The notes beneath the pieces were generated by a model. It searched no databases. It was given only the letters and a program-made list of their open reading frames with translations, and had not been told where the DNA came from. The position numbers and the translations under genes were made by a program. A DNA stretch of 32,120 bases, taken from Nitrospira sp. CG24B. Lineage in GTDB: Bacteria > Nitrospirota > Nitrospiria > Nitrospirales > Nitrospiraceae. Positions 7,232-16,567 of the stretch are shown here, one piece after another (position 1 is the first letter of the stretch; each line of letters begins with the position of its first letter). The stretch covers positions 440,210 to 472,329 of the forward strand of contig NEWS02000004.1 in assembly GCA_002869845.2 (NCBI GenBank). Reading direction: 5' to 3'.

Positions 7232-8761
7232 ATGCTCGCCAAAGTGAGGAGCGCGGCACTTGTCGGGCTTGATGCGCATCTGGTGGATGTCGAGGTCGAT
7301 ATCTCCGGTGGCCTGCCACAATTCTCGGTCGTTGGCCTGCCTGATGCCACGGTCAAGGAAAGTCGTGACCGCGTGCGTTCCGCGCTGAAGAACACGGGAT
7401 TTCACTTTCCCGCCAAACGGATTACCGTCAATCTCGCACCAGCTGGAGTCAAAAAAGAGGGATCGGGACTTGATCTTGCCATCGCCGTTGGGATTCTTGT
7501 CGCCGAAGAGGTGATCCCACAGGCGATGGTGGACAAGCGGGTTCTGGTCGGAGAACTTTCGTTGGACGGCCGTGTGAGACCGATCATGGGCGCGCTCTCG
7601 TTTGCGCTTGCGTGCCGGGCCGGATACGACCTGCTGCTGCCGGCTGACAACGGGGCTGAAGCTGCGCTGGTGGACGGCATCAGCGCCTATCCACTCCATA
7701 GCCTCCCTGAAGCGGTGGAATTTCTGAAGGGGAATCAAGCCATTGTGCCGAGCTGTTCGAACCATGCGTTGCTCGAGTCTGCCAGGACGGCGGAAGATGA
7801 GGACTATACCGACGTCCGTGGGCAGGACCATGCCAAGCGGGCACTGGAAGTGGCCGCGTCGGGTGGACACAATGTGCTGATGGTCGGTCCGCCTGGTTCC
7901 GGCAAGACGATGTTGGCGCGCCGGCTGCCCTCGATTCTTCCGCTGTTGGAATCGGAAGAAGCCATTGAAACGACCCGTATTCACAGCGTAGCCGGGCAAC
8001 TGGCTCCGGACCGGCCCCTGCTCACGGTGCGGCCCTTCCGCGCTCCTCATCACAGCATCTCCGATGCCGGTCTTGTCGGAGGAGGCACCGTTCCGAAGCC
8101 CGGAGAAGTCTCCCTTGCGCATAACGGCGTGCTGTTTCTGGACGAGTCTCCTGAGTTCAAACGGGGTGTGCTCGAGGGATTGCGGCAGCCGTTGGAAGAT
8201 GGACATATGGTCCTGACCAGAGCCAGCGGAACCCTGAAATATCCGGCCCGGTTCATGCTGATTGCCGCGATGAATCCTTGTCCCTGCGGATATTATGGAG
8301 ATCGAACCAGACCCTGTATTTGTACCGTCACTCAGATTCGCCGGTATCGCGCGAAACTGTCCGGGCCGCTGCTGGATCGGCTGGATATCCATCTGGATGT
8401 GCCGCCTGTTCCAGTGCGAGAGCTCCGTACCGAACTGCCCGCACCAGAGGGATCAGCTGCGATCCGATCGCGTGTCGTCGCGGCTCGAGCACGTCAGCGA
8501 CGACGGTACCGATCCGACGGAATTTATACGAATGCGCAGTTGAAGCCGCGGATGATAAAGCGGTATTGTGGGCTCGATCAGCCCGCTCAGGAGTTGCTGG
8601 AGCAGGCGATGGCGAGGTTGCGACTGTCGGCTCGAGCGCATGGGCGCATCTTACGTGTCGCGCGCACCATTGCCGATTTGGCCGATTCGGACAGGATTGA
8701 GACCGTGCACATCGCGGAAGCCATTCAATACCGTTCATTTGACCGCAATCCCGACCTGTGA
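7232..8761 (+). CDS. comM: YifB/ComM family Mg-chelatase-like AAA+ ATPase
   Basis: 509 residues. The family (YifB, called ComM in naturally competent bacteria) comprises hexameric AAA+ motors; ComM promotes branch migration during integration of transforming DNA. The N-terminal ChlI-like domain begins MLAKVRSAALVGLDAHLVDVE, which sets ATG 7232 as the start. GTG 7226 is two codons upstream and better spaced from AAAGG, so it cannot be excluded. Walker A GPPGSGKT is at 219-226 and Walker B GVLFLDE at about 299-305. A Cys cluster CPCGY...RPCICT and the C-terminal Mg-chelatase domain (RLSARAHGRILRVARTIADL) follow. Length and order match the family. Its role in DNA uptake here is inferred from family knowledge only. 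Confidence 0.94.
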   Translation: MLAKVRSAALVGLDAHLVDVEVDISGGLPQFSVVGLPDATVKESRDRVRSALKNTGFHFPAKRITVNLAPAGVKKEGSGLDLAIAVGILVAEEVIPQAMVDKRVLVGELSLDGRVRPIMGALSFALACRAGYDLLLPADNGAEAALVDGISAYPLHSLPEAVEFLKGNQAIVPSCSNHALLESARTAEDEDYTDVRGQDHAKRALEVAASGGHNVLMVGPPGSGKTMLARRLPSILPLLESEEAIETTRIHSVAGQLAPDRPLLTVRPFRAPHHSISDAGLVGGGTVPKPGEVSLAHNGVLFLDESPEFKRGVLEGLRQPLEDGHMVLTRASGTLKYPARFMLIAAMNPCPCGYYGDRTRPCICTVTQIRRYRAKLSGPLLDRLDIHLDVPPVPVRELRTELPAPEGSAAIRSRVVAARARQRRRYRSDGIYTNAQLKPRMIKRYCGLDQPAQELLEQAMARLRLSARAHGRILRVARTIADLADSDRIETVHIAEAIQYRSFDRNPDL

Positions 8762-8768
8762 GGTTTCG

Positions 8769-8981
8769 GTGACGTCGACGAAAGTCTTTCTGTGGTGGTT
8801 TGTGGTGGGAGCCACGATGGCGCTCGCCGTCATCATGGTGCAAGGGGGCGTCAGGGAAGTGATGCAGGCTCAGGGGTCTGTGTGGGAGCTGAAACTGGTT
8901 GAGCTGTTGACGACCATCATGGGGGGCGGGTTGCTGGGGGGCTGTATTGCATTGATTCTCGATCGAATCAAAAAGTCCTAA
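8769..8981 (+). CDS. Small two-helix membrane protein
   Basis: 70 residues from GTG 8769, seven bases after the YifB stop. GAGG ends five bases upstream, spacing that decides the start. Two hydrophobic segments are visible: residues about 6-25 (FLWWFVVGATMALAVIMV) and about 45-65 (TTIMGGGLLGGCIALIL). They are joined by a polar loop with Glu and Gln, and a basic DRIKKS tail follows. This is a small inner-membrane protein of unknown function, probably co-transcribed with the ATPase. Confidence 0.65.
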   Translation: MTSTKVFLWWFVVGATMALAVIMVQGGVREVMQAQGSVWELKLVELLTTIMGGGLLGGCIALILDRIKKS

Positions 8982-9047
8982 TTCTCTGTAGATCCGAACA
9001 TGTACTGAGTATTCAAATACCTCCAGCTCTCTGTACTTCAAAACAAT

Positions 9048-9512
9048 ATGGATATTGAAATCGGTTCCAACCTCTATCGCAATTCAAACGGCACCATTGA
9101 AGTTGAGGGAGTTCCACAACTTCAACTGACGCAGCATCCCACAAGCGGTGCGCTGTTGGTGAACTTTGCGCTGTTTGACTTGAATGGCCGGATGCTGGCC
9201 AAGGTAGTGGACAGCACCATGATGTTCAACGAACGGCGCGCCTATGAATTGACGAAGACGGATAAGAGTGTGTCAATGAAGGAAGCCGAGTCCGGTAAGA
9301 TTCTTTTCCAGTTCGACGTGAAGGCTCCCGATATCGTGTCGTTGTCACGCGGGGAGTTTCACACGATGAAAGGCCATCTCTTCCACGTATCGCCGACGGG
9401 GTACTTGCTCATGGGACGCGCCACGTTGCTGCGCCTCAAGGATCTGAGGGCTGCCGATGTTGGAGGTCATGATCAACACGGTGTTCTTAAAATCGACCGT
9501 GCGGCCTTGTGA
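9048..9512 (+). CDS. Hypothetical protein, 3' end apparently replaced by antisense clpB sequence
   Basis: 154 residues. Residues 1 to about 117 read as a compact beta-rich protein ([43 protein letters not shown]). From about base 9398 onward the frame reads through the antisense of the clpB coding region ([21 protein letters not shown]) and stops at 9512. The change coincides with the point where ClpB also stops resembling its family. I interpret this as a truncated gene fused to foreign sequence by a deletion or rearrangement, or an assembly join. No clear ribosome binding site precedes ATG 9048. The function of the N-terminal part is unknown to me. Confidence 0.6.
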   Translation: MDIEIGSNLYRNSNGTIEVEGVPQLQLTQHPTSGALLVNFALFDLNGRMLAKVVDSTMMFNERRAYELTKTDKSVSMKEAESGKILFQFDVKAPDIVSLSRGEFHTMKGHLFHVSPTGYLLMGRATLLRLKDLRAADVGGHDQHGVLKIDRAAL

Positions 9513-11621
9513 ATCGGTCAGTCGCCCATCATCCAGCACTTGCAGCAAGACATTGAAGACGTCGTGGTGTGCTTTCTCGATTTCATCGAACAGGATCACT
9601 GAGAATGGACGCCGCCGAACAGCTTCGGTGAGTTGACCACCTTCCTCGTATCCGATGTAGCCGGGAGGCGCGCCGATGAGGCGGGCAACCGTGTGCTTTT
9701 CCATATATTCGGACATATCGATTCTGACCAGATTTCCTTCGTCGTCGAACAGAATGGTCGCCAGCGCACGGGCCAATTCTGTCTTCCCGACACCGGTGGG
9801 GCCGAGGAACAGAAAAGAGCCGATCGGGCGATTTGGGTCTTTGATACCCGATCGCGCACGCAGCACGGCATCCGCAACGGCTCGGACTCCTTCCTCTTGT
9901 CCCACGACGCGTTGATGCAGCAATTCTTCGAGTTTCAACAGTTTGTCGGTTTCCCCTTCGAGTAGACGAGAGACCGGAACACCAGTCCAACGGCTGACCA
10001 CGGCGGCAATCTCGTCTTCATCGACCTCTTCCTTCAGCAGCCGTGTTTCATCCTGCTTCTTTCCTAAGTGCTGCTGCTCCTGTTCCAGTTCTCGTTCTAA
10101 CCGAGGCAGTTCTCCGTACCGAAGTTCCGCCACGCGATTGAGGTCGTAGGCCCGCTCAGCCTGCTCGATCTTGAGCTTGATGTCCTCGATCGCCTCACGT
10201 GTCTTACGGAGCCGGGAGACGGAGGCCTTTTCTGATTCCCACCTGGTTTTCAGGGTCTGTAAGTCGCGTTGCTTTTCGCTCAGCTCCGTTTCGAGGGCGG
10301 TCAACCGGGCGGCGCTCGCCGGATCCTTCTCTTTCCTCAACGCTTCCCGCTCAATTTCCAGCTGGAGTACCTTGCGTGACACTTCGTCCAACTCCGCCGG
10401 AAGGCTGTCGATCTCGGTCCTGAGACGAGCGGCCGCTTCATCGACCAGGTCGATCGCTTTATCCGGAAGAAACCGATCTGAGATGTATCGATGCGACAAC
10501 TTCGCCGCGGCGACGAGCGCGCTGTCCTTGATCCGCACGCCATGGTGGACTTCGTACCGCTCTTTGAGGCCGCGCAAAATGGAAATGGTATTCTCCACGG
10601 ATGGCTGGTCGACCAGAACTGTCTGAAAGCGACGTTCCAGCGCCGCATCTTTTTCGATGTGTTTTCGGTATTCGTCGAGCGTCGTGGCGCCGATCAGGTG
10701 CAGCTCACCTCGCGCCAACATCGGTTTCAGCAGATTGGCCGCATCCATCGCCCCTTCGGCCGCTCCGGCTCCGACGACCGTATGCAATTCATCGATGAAT
10801 AGGAGGATTTGACCTTGAGACGATTGAATTTCCTTCAACACGGCCTTGAGTCGTTCCTCGAACTCGCCGCGAAACTTGGCGCCGGCGACGAGCGATCCCA
10901 TGTCCAACGCGAAGAGCTTCTTATGTTTAAGACTTTCTGGAACATCACCTTTGACGATACGGATCGCCAGCCCTTCCACGATCGCGGTTTTCCCGACTCC
11001 CGGTTCACCGATGAGCACGGGGTTGTTCTTCGTGCGGCGGGAGAGAATTTGAATCACTCGCCGGATTTCGTCGTCTCGCCCGATGACGGGATCAAGCTTG
11101 CCTTGCCCGGCTAATTGAGTCAGATCGCGCCCGTATTTCGCTAGCGACTGGTAGGTGCTTTCCGGGTCCTGACTGGTGACACGCTGATTGCCGCGCACCT
11201 GCTGCAATCCGGACAGGAGACGGTCCCGGGTGAGTCCCAGTTTTTTGAGCACCCCTCCTTCCTGAACCATGGCTAATAACATATGCTCGACGCTGAGAAA
11301 GTCGTCCTTGAGCGATTTCTGCTCGTCCTCTGCATGGGCCAAGACCTGGTTGAGGCGGGTGGCCACATGGATTTGACCAGGCGAAGCGCCGGCGCCTTGT
11401 ACCTGGGGCAGCTTGGCCAAGGCTTGTTCGACCGCTTGCCGAACTGCAGACAGAGCGAGACCGGCGCTTTCGAGCAGCGCCGGAGCCGTGCCGCCTTCCT
11501 GATCGAGCAGTGCCAACAGCACGTGTTCGACGTCGATACCCTGATGACTTCGACGCTGCGCATGCCCAGAGGCGGACTGTAAGGCCTCTTGCAGCTTGAT
11601 GGTCATTCGATTCATGTCCAT
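9345..11621 (-). CDS. clpB: ClpB disaggregase, C-terminally truncated
   Basis: ClpB is a hexameric AAA+ chaperone that works with DnaK to dissolve protein aggregates. ATG 11621 is supported by AGGTGA six bases upstream. The N-domain occupies residues 1-150. NBD1 has Walker A GEPGVGKT at 205-212 and Walker B LLFIDE; the coiled-coil M-domain lies at about 400-520. NBD2 has Walker A GPTGVGKT at 607-614, Walker B VILFDE at 675-680 and the sensor-1 stretch MTSNIGS ending at 724. After this the family normally continues for about 120 residues with RPEFLNRIDE (arginine finger) and a sensor-2 GAR motif. Here it reads 34 residues of partly unrelated sequence and stops at 758. NBD2 hydrolysis should be impaired. 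The tail overlaps the converging gene at 9048-9512. Confidence 0.93.
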   Translation of the reverse strand: MDMNRMTIKLQEALQSASGHAQRRSHQGIDVEHVLLALLDQEGGTAPALLESAGLALSAVRQAVEQALAKLPQVQGAGASPGQIHVATRLNQVLAHAEDEQKSLKDDFLSVEHMLLAMVQEGGVLKKLGLTRDRLLSGLQQVRGNQRVTSQDPESTYQSLAKYGRDLTQLAGQGKLDPVIGRDDEIRRVIQILSRRTKNNPVLIGEPGVGKTAIVEGLAIRIVKGDVPESLKHKKLFALDMGSLVAGAKFRGEFEERLKAVLKEIQSSQGQILLFIDELHTVVGAGAAEGAMDAANLLKPMLARGELHLIGATTLDEYRKHIEKDAALERRFQTVLVDQPSVENTISILRGLKERYEVHHGVRIKDSALVAAAKLSHRYISDRFLPDKAIDLVDEAAARLRTEIDSLPAELDEVSRKVLQLEIEREALRKEKDPASAARLTALETELSEKQRDLQTLKTRWESEKASVSRLRKTREAIEDIKLKIEQAERAYDLNRVAELRYGELPRLERELEQEQQHLGKKQDETRLLKEEVDEDEIAAVVSRWTGVPVSRLLEGETDKLLKLEELLHQRVVGQEEGVRAVADAVLRARSGIKDPNRPIGSFLFLGPTGVGKTELARALATILFDDEGNLVRIDMSEYMEKHTVARLIGAPPGYIGYEEGGQLTEAVRRRPFSVILFDEIEKAHHDVFNVLLQVLDDGRLTDSQGRTVDFKNTVLIMTSNIGSPQILEAQQRGASHEQVPRRRYVEEMAFHRVKLPA

Positions 11622-11667
11622 GGCGATTCACCTATAAAAAGATACTCAGGCACGCTTGCTGAATTAT

Positions 11668-11695
11668 GTGATAATCATTGGGCGGGGTAAGTCAA
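11668..11695 (-). promoter_or_regulatory. Candidate promoter of clpB
   Basis: On the minus strand TTGACT (11695-11690), 16 bases, TATCAC (11673-11668), about 45 bases before the clpB start. It is a fair sigma-70 match; I see no clear heat-shock sigma-32 element or CIRCE repeat. Confidence 0.4.
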
Positions 11696-11771
11696 CTACG
11701 ATTACATTTCCTGCAGGTAACGCGACTAGTTCTTGACGTCTTGGGCAATCCCGATTAGGGTACGCACCGGT

Positions 11772-12602
11772 ATGGTCAGTCTCGTGTCAGCTACGCTGCA
11801 ACTCTATCGACAAGTCTTGTCTTCGACGGGACGTTCGCTCATCCGAAGTTGGGTGACGATGGTCGCGCTCATGGTGTTTGCCATCCTGTTTGTGGGGGTA
11901 TCGAGAATCGCCGCTCCGCTGGGGATCGCCGGTGGGTTTATTCTGGGTATGGTGAATGCCTTGCTGGTTGGCGCGACGCTTCGGTTGATTGAGCAGTCTC
12001 TTAGCGCCGCGAGGACCATTCAGTTCACGGATGTGACTGAGAGTTTTGGACATTATTTTTGGGATGTCATCGGTGTCGGGTTCGTGTTGTGGATTCCGAC
12101 GATGCTGCTCGATATGGGCATGCAAGCCAATCCGTACGGCCACTTTCTTTCGTCCGCATTTCTGCTTTTGGTATTTATTCTGCTGAACCCAGCCCCGGAG
12201 GTCATCTATCAAGTCCGACACGATTCAGCCCTTGAGGTCCTGAAGACGTCCTATCAATTCATCCTGGAACATTGGGTCGAGTGGTTTCTCCCATTCGCGA
12301 TTCTCATTTTGCCGGTGGTGCTTTCTCCCAGCGGCCTGCTGGAGTTTTTTTCGTTGTCCGATCGTGTCGGTCGAGGAGCCGGTCTCGACTTCTTCCAGAT
12401 TCTTCTGCTCCCATTCACTGCGATCGGGGGGTGGCTGTCCTATGTGGGATTTGATTCTGAAGGACAAGGGATCGTTCTCCTACTTCTCACCCCACCAATG
12501 GCCATGGTCATCCTATTGTTCCGCGGCCATCTTTTTGCTTTGCTCCATGGATCTTCCAGACGGCAACGTCTCTTTTCTCGCCAGTTTGATACGAGGCACT
12601 AG
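11772..12602 (+). CDS. Polytopic inner-membrane protein
   Basis: 276 residues from ATG 11772. TTG 11733 is an in-frame alternative, but it adds only a polar leader. About six hydrophobic segments can be seen: WVTMVALMVFAILFVGV; LGIAGGFILGMVNALLVGA; YFWDVIGVGFVLWIPTMLL; FLSSAFLLLVFILLN; WFLPFAILILPVVL; and IVLLLLTPPMAMVILLF near the end. The C-terminus is basic (SSRRQRLFSRQF). I recognise no transporter or enzyme motif. It stands alone, divergent from clpB. Confidence 0.75.
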   Translation: MVSLVSATLQLYRQVLSSTGRSLIRSWVTMVALMVFAILFVGVSRIAAPLGIAGGFILGMVNALLVGATLRLIEQSLSAARTIQFTDVTESFGHYFWDVIGVGFVLWIPTMLLDMGMQANPYGHFLSSAFLLLVFILLNPAPEVIYQVRHDSALEVLKTSYQFILEHWVEWFLPFAILILPVVLSPSGLLEFFSLSDRVGRGAGLDFFQILLLPFTAIGGWLSYVGFDSEGQGIVLLLLTPPMAMVILLFRGHLFALLHGSSRRQRLFSRQFDTRH

Positions 12603-12702
12603 GGTCTGAAGTCACGATAGGGCGTCATCGAGAGGTGTTTTATGGCATTGGTCATTGTACCAACTTGAGCCACTTCTTGAGTCCTTGGGTCATTGATGCT
12701 TC

Positions 12703-12732
12703 TTGGCTTGTGATTCTGAAGTGAAATATCGT
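12703..12732 (+). promoter_or_regulatory. Weak sigma-70 promoter candidate before the GlrK-like operon
   Basis: TTGGCT, 18 bases, TATCGT, about 60 bases upstream of the kinase start. Sigma-54 -24/-12 elements were looked for here and not seen. Confidence 0.3.
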
Positions 12733-12794
12733 ATGGTTTACCCTACACTCAGGTTCTGTTCCTTCACGATGTGCTCAGGACATGGTACGGATTC

Positions 12795-14270
12795 ATGCAG
12801 CTTTCTATCTTTTGGCGGTTGGTCATAACGTCTCTCATCATTATTACGGTCATGGGAGGAGTCAATATTTATGCGCTCTTTCAGCTTCGGCAGCTGACGG
12901 CGATGAGCACGCAGATGGCGTCCTACCATTATCCAGCTGCTGAATCCGCGAAGAGGCTATTGGGGTCGCTCTATGCCCAACTGAACAGTGAAAAGAAATA
13001 CCTTGCGACGAGAGATCGCGCCTTTCTGACGAATCTGACGGAAGAGGTTGATGAATTTGAGCGCAATCTCCAGCTGCTGCGGGGGCGGGAAAGCTCTTCT
13101 CAGGGGGTAACCCTGCTGCAAAAGACACATGAATTACTCCAGGAGCGGCTGAAGCTTTTTCAGGATGAATTCGAGACCACAAAGAGGAAGATCCGTCAGA
13201 TCACTCCGGAGTATGAACACCGACGTGATGGCCTCATGGATCGGATGTCCGCCTCGATTCAGAGCTACATCGATCTGCACGAGGCTCGAGTGAGTGTCGG
13301 GGTGACGGAATCTCGAGCCAGCGCGGCCCAAGCAGAGGCTGTCACGGAGCAACTGGTCCTAGTGGCCTTGGTGTTCGGGGTGGGGCTTGCCGGTATCGCC
13401 AGCTATACGATTTTGCGTCCACTGCGACAGCTGCAAGGGCATATTAAACAGATTGGGCAAGGCAATTTGGGAGCATCCCTTCAGATCAATGCGCCTGCGG
13501 AGTTACGGGAGTTAGTCGATAGCGTCAATTGGATGGGTAGGAAGTTACAGGAAATAGACGATATGAAAACGGAGTTTTTGGCGCACGTGTCTCACGAATT
13601 GCGTACCCCAATGGCCTCGATTCAAGAAGGCACGCATCTTTTGCTCGATGAGATTCCAGGTCCACTCGTCCAGGAGCAACGAACCACTCTTCGGATTATG
13701 GCCGACAGCAGCCGGCGGCTGATCCATTTGATCTCTACGATTCTGGATTTGTCAAAAATGGAAGCAGGGATGATGGAATACCACATCGTCCCGGTGGATT
13801 TCCAACGAATCGGGGAAGTCTCCATCAACAAGGTTCGTCTTTTGGCGGACTCCAAACATGTGCAGCTGGTGCTGGAAAATATCGGGGAGCGTTCCTGGGT
13901 CAAGGCGGATGCCTCTCGTCTCGAACAGGTGCTCGACAACTTACTGTCAAACGCTCTGAAATTCAGCCCTGAGGGTGGTGTGGTCAAGGTGCAGGTGAAA
14001 CCCGACCTCCAAGCCGGAGTGCTTGAGGTGACTGTTTCGGATACGGGACCCGGGATCGCTCCAGAAGATCTCCCACATATTTTTGAACGGTTTTATCAAG
14101 GTCGCACGAAAGGGAAGCATACGGCGGGGAGTGGGTTGGGCTTGGCATTGGTGAAGAGGGTCGTTGAGGCTCACGGCGGAAGAATTTGGATCGAAAGTGA
14201 GAAAGGCAAGGGGGTAACTGTACGGTTTATCCTACGGTTGGCAAAACCGGAAAAGGTAGGGCACGCGTGA
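12795..14270 (+). CDS. glrK: GlrK/QseE-like sensor histidine kinase
   Basis: 491 residues, inner membrane. TM1 is at about 9-30, followed by a helical periplasmic region and TM2 at about 186-207. A HAMP segment (PLRQLQGHIKQIGQGNLG) leads to the H-box FLAHVSHELRTP with the phosphorylated His at 267. Then come the N-box (LDNLLSNALKFSPEGG), G1 DTGPGIA and G2 GSGLGLALV. The architecture and the next two genes (lipoprotein, sigma-54 response regulator) reproduce the enterobacterial order glrK-qseG(yfhG)-glrR, an envelope-stress-type system. ATG 12795 gives a natural membrane-anchored N-terminus (MQLSIFWRLV); GTG 12771 is an alternative. Its stop overlaps the next start. The GlrK assignment is by synteny and resemblance, not alignment. 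Confidence 0.85.
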   Translation: MQLSIFWRLVITSLIIITVMGGVNIYALFQLRQLTAMSTQMASYHYPAAESAKRLLGSLYAQLNSEKKYLATRDRAFLTNLTEEVDEFERNLQLLRGRESSSQGVTLLQKTHELLQERLKLFQDEFETTKRKIRQITPEYEHRRDGLMDRMSASIQSYIDLHEARVSVGVTESRASAAQAEAVTEQLVLVALVFGVGLAGIASYTILRPLRQLQGHIKQIGQGNLGASLQINAPAELRELVDSVNWMGRKLQEIDDMKTEFLAHVSHELRTPMASIQEGTHLLLDEIPGPLVQEQRTTLRIMADSSRRLIHLISTILDLSKMEAGMMEYHIVPVDFQRIGEVSINKVRLLADSKHVQLVLENIGERSWVKADASRLEQVLDNLLSNALKFSPEGGVVKVQVKPDLQAGVLEVTVSDTGPGIAPEDLPHIFERFYQGRTKGKHTAGSGLGLALVKRVVEAHGGRIWIESEKGKGVTVRFILRLAKPEKVGHA

Positions 14271-15046
14271 TTAAGATAGCAGTGTCTCTGACAAGATGCT
14301 CTCTCATCATCAGTTCTCTCTTGCTGGTCGGGTGTGCGGCATGGACAACGCCAGTACCTGGCTCGCGCCCCTATTTTTCGGCAGAGCCGCGAGAAGTTAA
14401 GTTGTTTCAATCGTTTGCAACAAGACAAGAGAGTACGGCCTTAAAGTGTGGTGAAGCGAATTCCTGCGATCACGCGTACTTTACGCGGGGGTTGCTTGGC
14501 CTGTACGAAAGCCGCGAGATTGCAGAGAAATATTTCAGGAAGGTCATCGCGCTTGCTCCCAAGAGCCAGCTGGCTGCGTCAAGCAAAGCCTGGCTGGCGT
14601 TGTTGCAACAACCTACTCCAGGGAATAGATCATGGCCGGAAGCCGTTTTTAGAGCACCAGTCCTTGCGGAGGTCAACACCTCATTGGCAGTGACCACCGA
14701 TCGTCTGGTGCGAGACTTGCTTGACCTGGAGATACTCATTCAACAGCTTCGTGCATCCAAGGAAGGCGAATCCGAGACCCTTGAGGCGTTGCAGCGCGAG
14801 TTGACGGATCGAGATCATAAGATCGAGGCCCTCTTGTCGAAGAAAGATTCGGCCAAGACGTCAGCCGACCCAGCATCGATTCAAACTCTGCAAAAACAGC
14901 TTACTGAGCGGGACAGAAAGATCGAAGAGCTTTCCGCGCAACTCGAGGCATTGAAGCGAATTGATCAGGAGATGCGGGAAAAGGTGCGCCCGATACGTCC
15001 ACCATTGACGACGGTTCCCATGCCCGGTCTTGAGACGACACCGTAA
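14267..15046 (+). CDS. qseG: YfhG/QseG-like lipoprotein
   Basis: 259 residues. Signal peptide with Lys3 and Arg10, a hydrophobic core and the lipobox LVGC with Cys23, so the mature protein is a lipoprotein, probably at the outer membrane. The mid region GLYESREIAEKYFRKVIALAPKS resembles a TPR-like helix pair. The C-terminal half contains two copies of a coiled-coil unit (L-T-D/E-R-D-x-K-I-E-x-L), at about 182-192 and 211-221. GTG 14267 overlaps the kinase stop as GTGA, so translation is coupled. In enterobacteria QseG sits between the kinase and regulator genes and modulates the kinase from the periplasm; the same role is inferred here from position. Confidence 0.75.
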   Translation: MIKIAVSLTRCSLIISSLLLVGCAAWTTPVPGSRPYFSAEPREVKLFQSFATRQESTALKCGEANSCDHAYFTRGLLGLYESREIAEKYFRKVIALAPKSQLAASSKAWLALLQQPTPGNRSWPEAVFRAPVLAEVNTSLAVTTDRLVRDLLDLEILIQQLRASKEGESETLEALQRELTDRDHKIEALLSKKDSAKTSADPASIQTLQKQLTERDRKIEELSAQLEALKRIDQEMREKVRPIRPPLTTVPMPGLETTP

Positions 15047-15067
15047 CGAACGGTAGAAGGAATGATG

Positions 15068-16492
15068 ATGATTATGGAGCAAGAAAATATTCTCGTAGTC
15101 GACGACGATGAGGGGTTGTTGCATTTATTGAAAATGCGGTTGTCCGCGATGGGGTTTGCCGTCACCCCCTGTACGACAGGGCAGGATGCCGTTGGTGAGG
15201 CGAAGAAAACGATGTTTAACTTGGCGATCACCGATCTGCGCCTTCGCGGCGAGGATGGGTTGGAGGTGACCGAAGAGCTGCTTCGAAGTCACCCGGGGCT
15301 TCCGGTCATCATCCTGACGGCCCATGGGAGTATTCCCAATGCCGTCGAGGCGATGCAGCGGGGAGCGTTTGGCTATCTGACGAAGCCATTTGATGATAAG
15401 GAGCTGAAAGCCACGATCGAGAAGGCACTCGCGCAACAGCGGATGAGCCGGGAAATTCAGCGGCTCAAGTCGCTGGTTAAGGAACTGTACGGACTCGAAA
15501 ATGTCGTGGCGCGGAGTCCGGAGATGCAACGGCTTTTCCAGCAAATCGCACAGGTGGCCGAGTCGGATGCGACCATTTTGCTGTTTGGAGAAACCGGAAC
15601 CGGCAAAGAGGTGATGGCTCGCGTCATCCATACGAACAGCCGGCGCGGGAAAGGTCCCTTCGTGGCACTCAACTGCGCCGCCATACCCGAGACGCTGTTC
15701 GAGAGCGAGCTGTTCGGACATGTGAAGGGCGCCTTCACGAGCGCTCATGGTGCGAAGCGCGGATTGTTTCAAATGGCCAATGGCGGCACGTTGTTTCTCG
15801 ACGAGATCGGCGAGATGCCGCTGTCCATGCAGGTCAAATTATTGCGCGCCGTGCAGGAGCGGGAGATTCGAGAGGTGGGGTCTGATAACTCGGTCAAAGT
15901 CGACGTTCGCATCATTGCGGCGACCAATAAAGACCTCAGCGAGGCGGTGAAGAACGGGACGTTCCGTAACGATCTTTACTATCGAATCTCGGTGGTTCCT
16001 CTGTTCATCCCACCGCTGCGGGATCGCCGGGATGATATCCCGCTGCTGGCTCAACATTTTCTCCAACTCAGTGTGAAACGGGCGAATAAGGAGGTGAAGG
16101 GATTCACACCTGCGGCACTGCATCGATTGATGATCAATCCCTGGCCCGGCAATGTGCGCGAGTTGGAGAACGTGGTCGAGAAGGCCGTGGTGATGTCGCG
16201 GCAAGATATGCTCACGCCGGATTTGTTGCCGGCGGTCAGTGTGTCGGCCGAGTCACCGCTCAAGCCGCTGACGGAGGCCAAAGAAGAATTCGAGCGGACC
16301 TACTTGAAGACCGTCCTTCAATTGACGAGCGGAAATATCTCCCGTGCTGCACAGTTTGCCGGCCGGTACCGAGCTGACTTTTATAAGATGCTGAGAAAAT
16401 ACGGCCTTCATCCGTCGACCACGAAGGGAAAGCCAGATTCCGAGATGGGCGAGCTAGAACCCGAAACAAGTTTGACCGAGGTGGAACGATAG
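15068..16492 (+). CDS. glrR: GlrR-like sigma-54 response regulator with GAFTSA variant
   Basis: About 474 residues. The receiver domain has DDD at 12-14, phosphoacceptor D56 (NLAITD) and the Lys in TKPFD. The AAA+ sigma-54 interaction domain has Walker A GETGTGKE and Walker B GGTLFLDEIGEMP. The Fis-type helix-turn-helix tail (LKTVLQLTSGNISRAAQFAGRYRADFYKMLRKYGL) closely resembles that of E. coli GlrR. The sigma-54 contact loop normally reads GAFTGA; here it is GAFTSA (bases 15728-15745). Several Met codons lie in tandem; ATG 15068 is chosen because it is six bases from AGAAGGA, while 15062 would be only one base away. It follows the lipoprotein by about 20 bases and ends before a strong terminator. 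Confidence 0.9.
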   Translation: MIMEQENILVVDDDEGLLHLLKMRLSAMGFAVTPCTTGQDAVGEAKKTMFNLAITDLRLRGEDGLEVTEELLRSHPGLPVIILTAHGSIPNAVEAMQRGAFGYLTKPFDDKELKATIEKALAQQRMSREIQRLKSLVKELYGLENVVARSPEMQRLFQQIAQVAESDATILLFGETGTGKEVMARVIHTNSRRGKGPFVALNCAAIPETLFESELFGHVKGAFTSAHGAKRGLFQMANGGTLFLDEIGEMPLSMQVKLLRAVQEREIREVGSDNSVKVDVRIIAATNKDLSEAVKNGTFRNDLYYRISVVPLFIPPLRDRRDDIPLLAQHFLQLSVKRANKEVKGFTPAALHRLMINPWPGNVRELENVVEKAVVMSRQDMLTPDLLPAVSVSAESPLKPLTEAKEEFERTYLKTVLQLTSGNISRAAQFAGRYRADFYKMLRKYGLHPSTTKGKPDSEMGELEPETSLTEVER

Positions 16493-16534
16493 ACCTCACT
16501 CCTCCGGTCGTGAGTGATTCCTTGTGTACCTTTC

Positions 16535-16567
16535 AAGGCCGCGTCTCAGGTGACGCGGCCTTTGTAT
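16535..16567 (+). terminator. Intrinsic terminator of the GlrK-QseG-GlrR operon
   Basis: AAGGCCGCGTC, 6-base loop, GACGCGGCCTT: a perfect 11-base-pair GC-rich stem followed by TGTATTT. It begins 42 bases after the response-regulator stop. Confidence 0.85.

Noticed and set aside
7106..8392. Long open frame on the minus strand opposite the YifB/ComM gene (428 codons)
   Set aside because: It is a mirror of a well-supported ATPase frame; its translation is rich in Arg, His and Gln with no motif and no ribosome binding site.
9398..9512. Reading the 9048-9512 product as an intact, naturally overlapping gene
   Set aside because: The C-terminal 37 residues are exact antisense of the clpB coding region and ClpB is itself cut at the same place, so truncation by one event is simpler.
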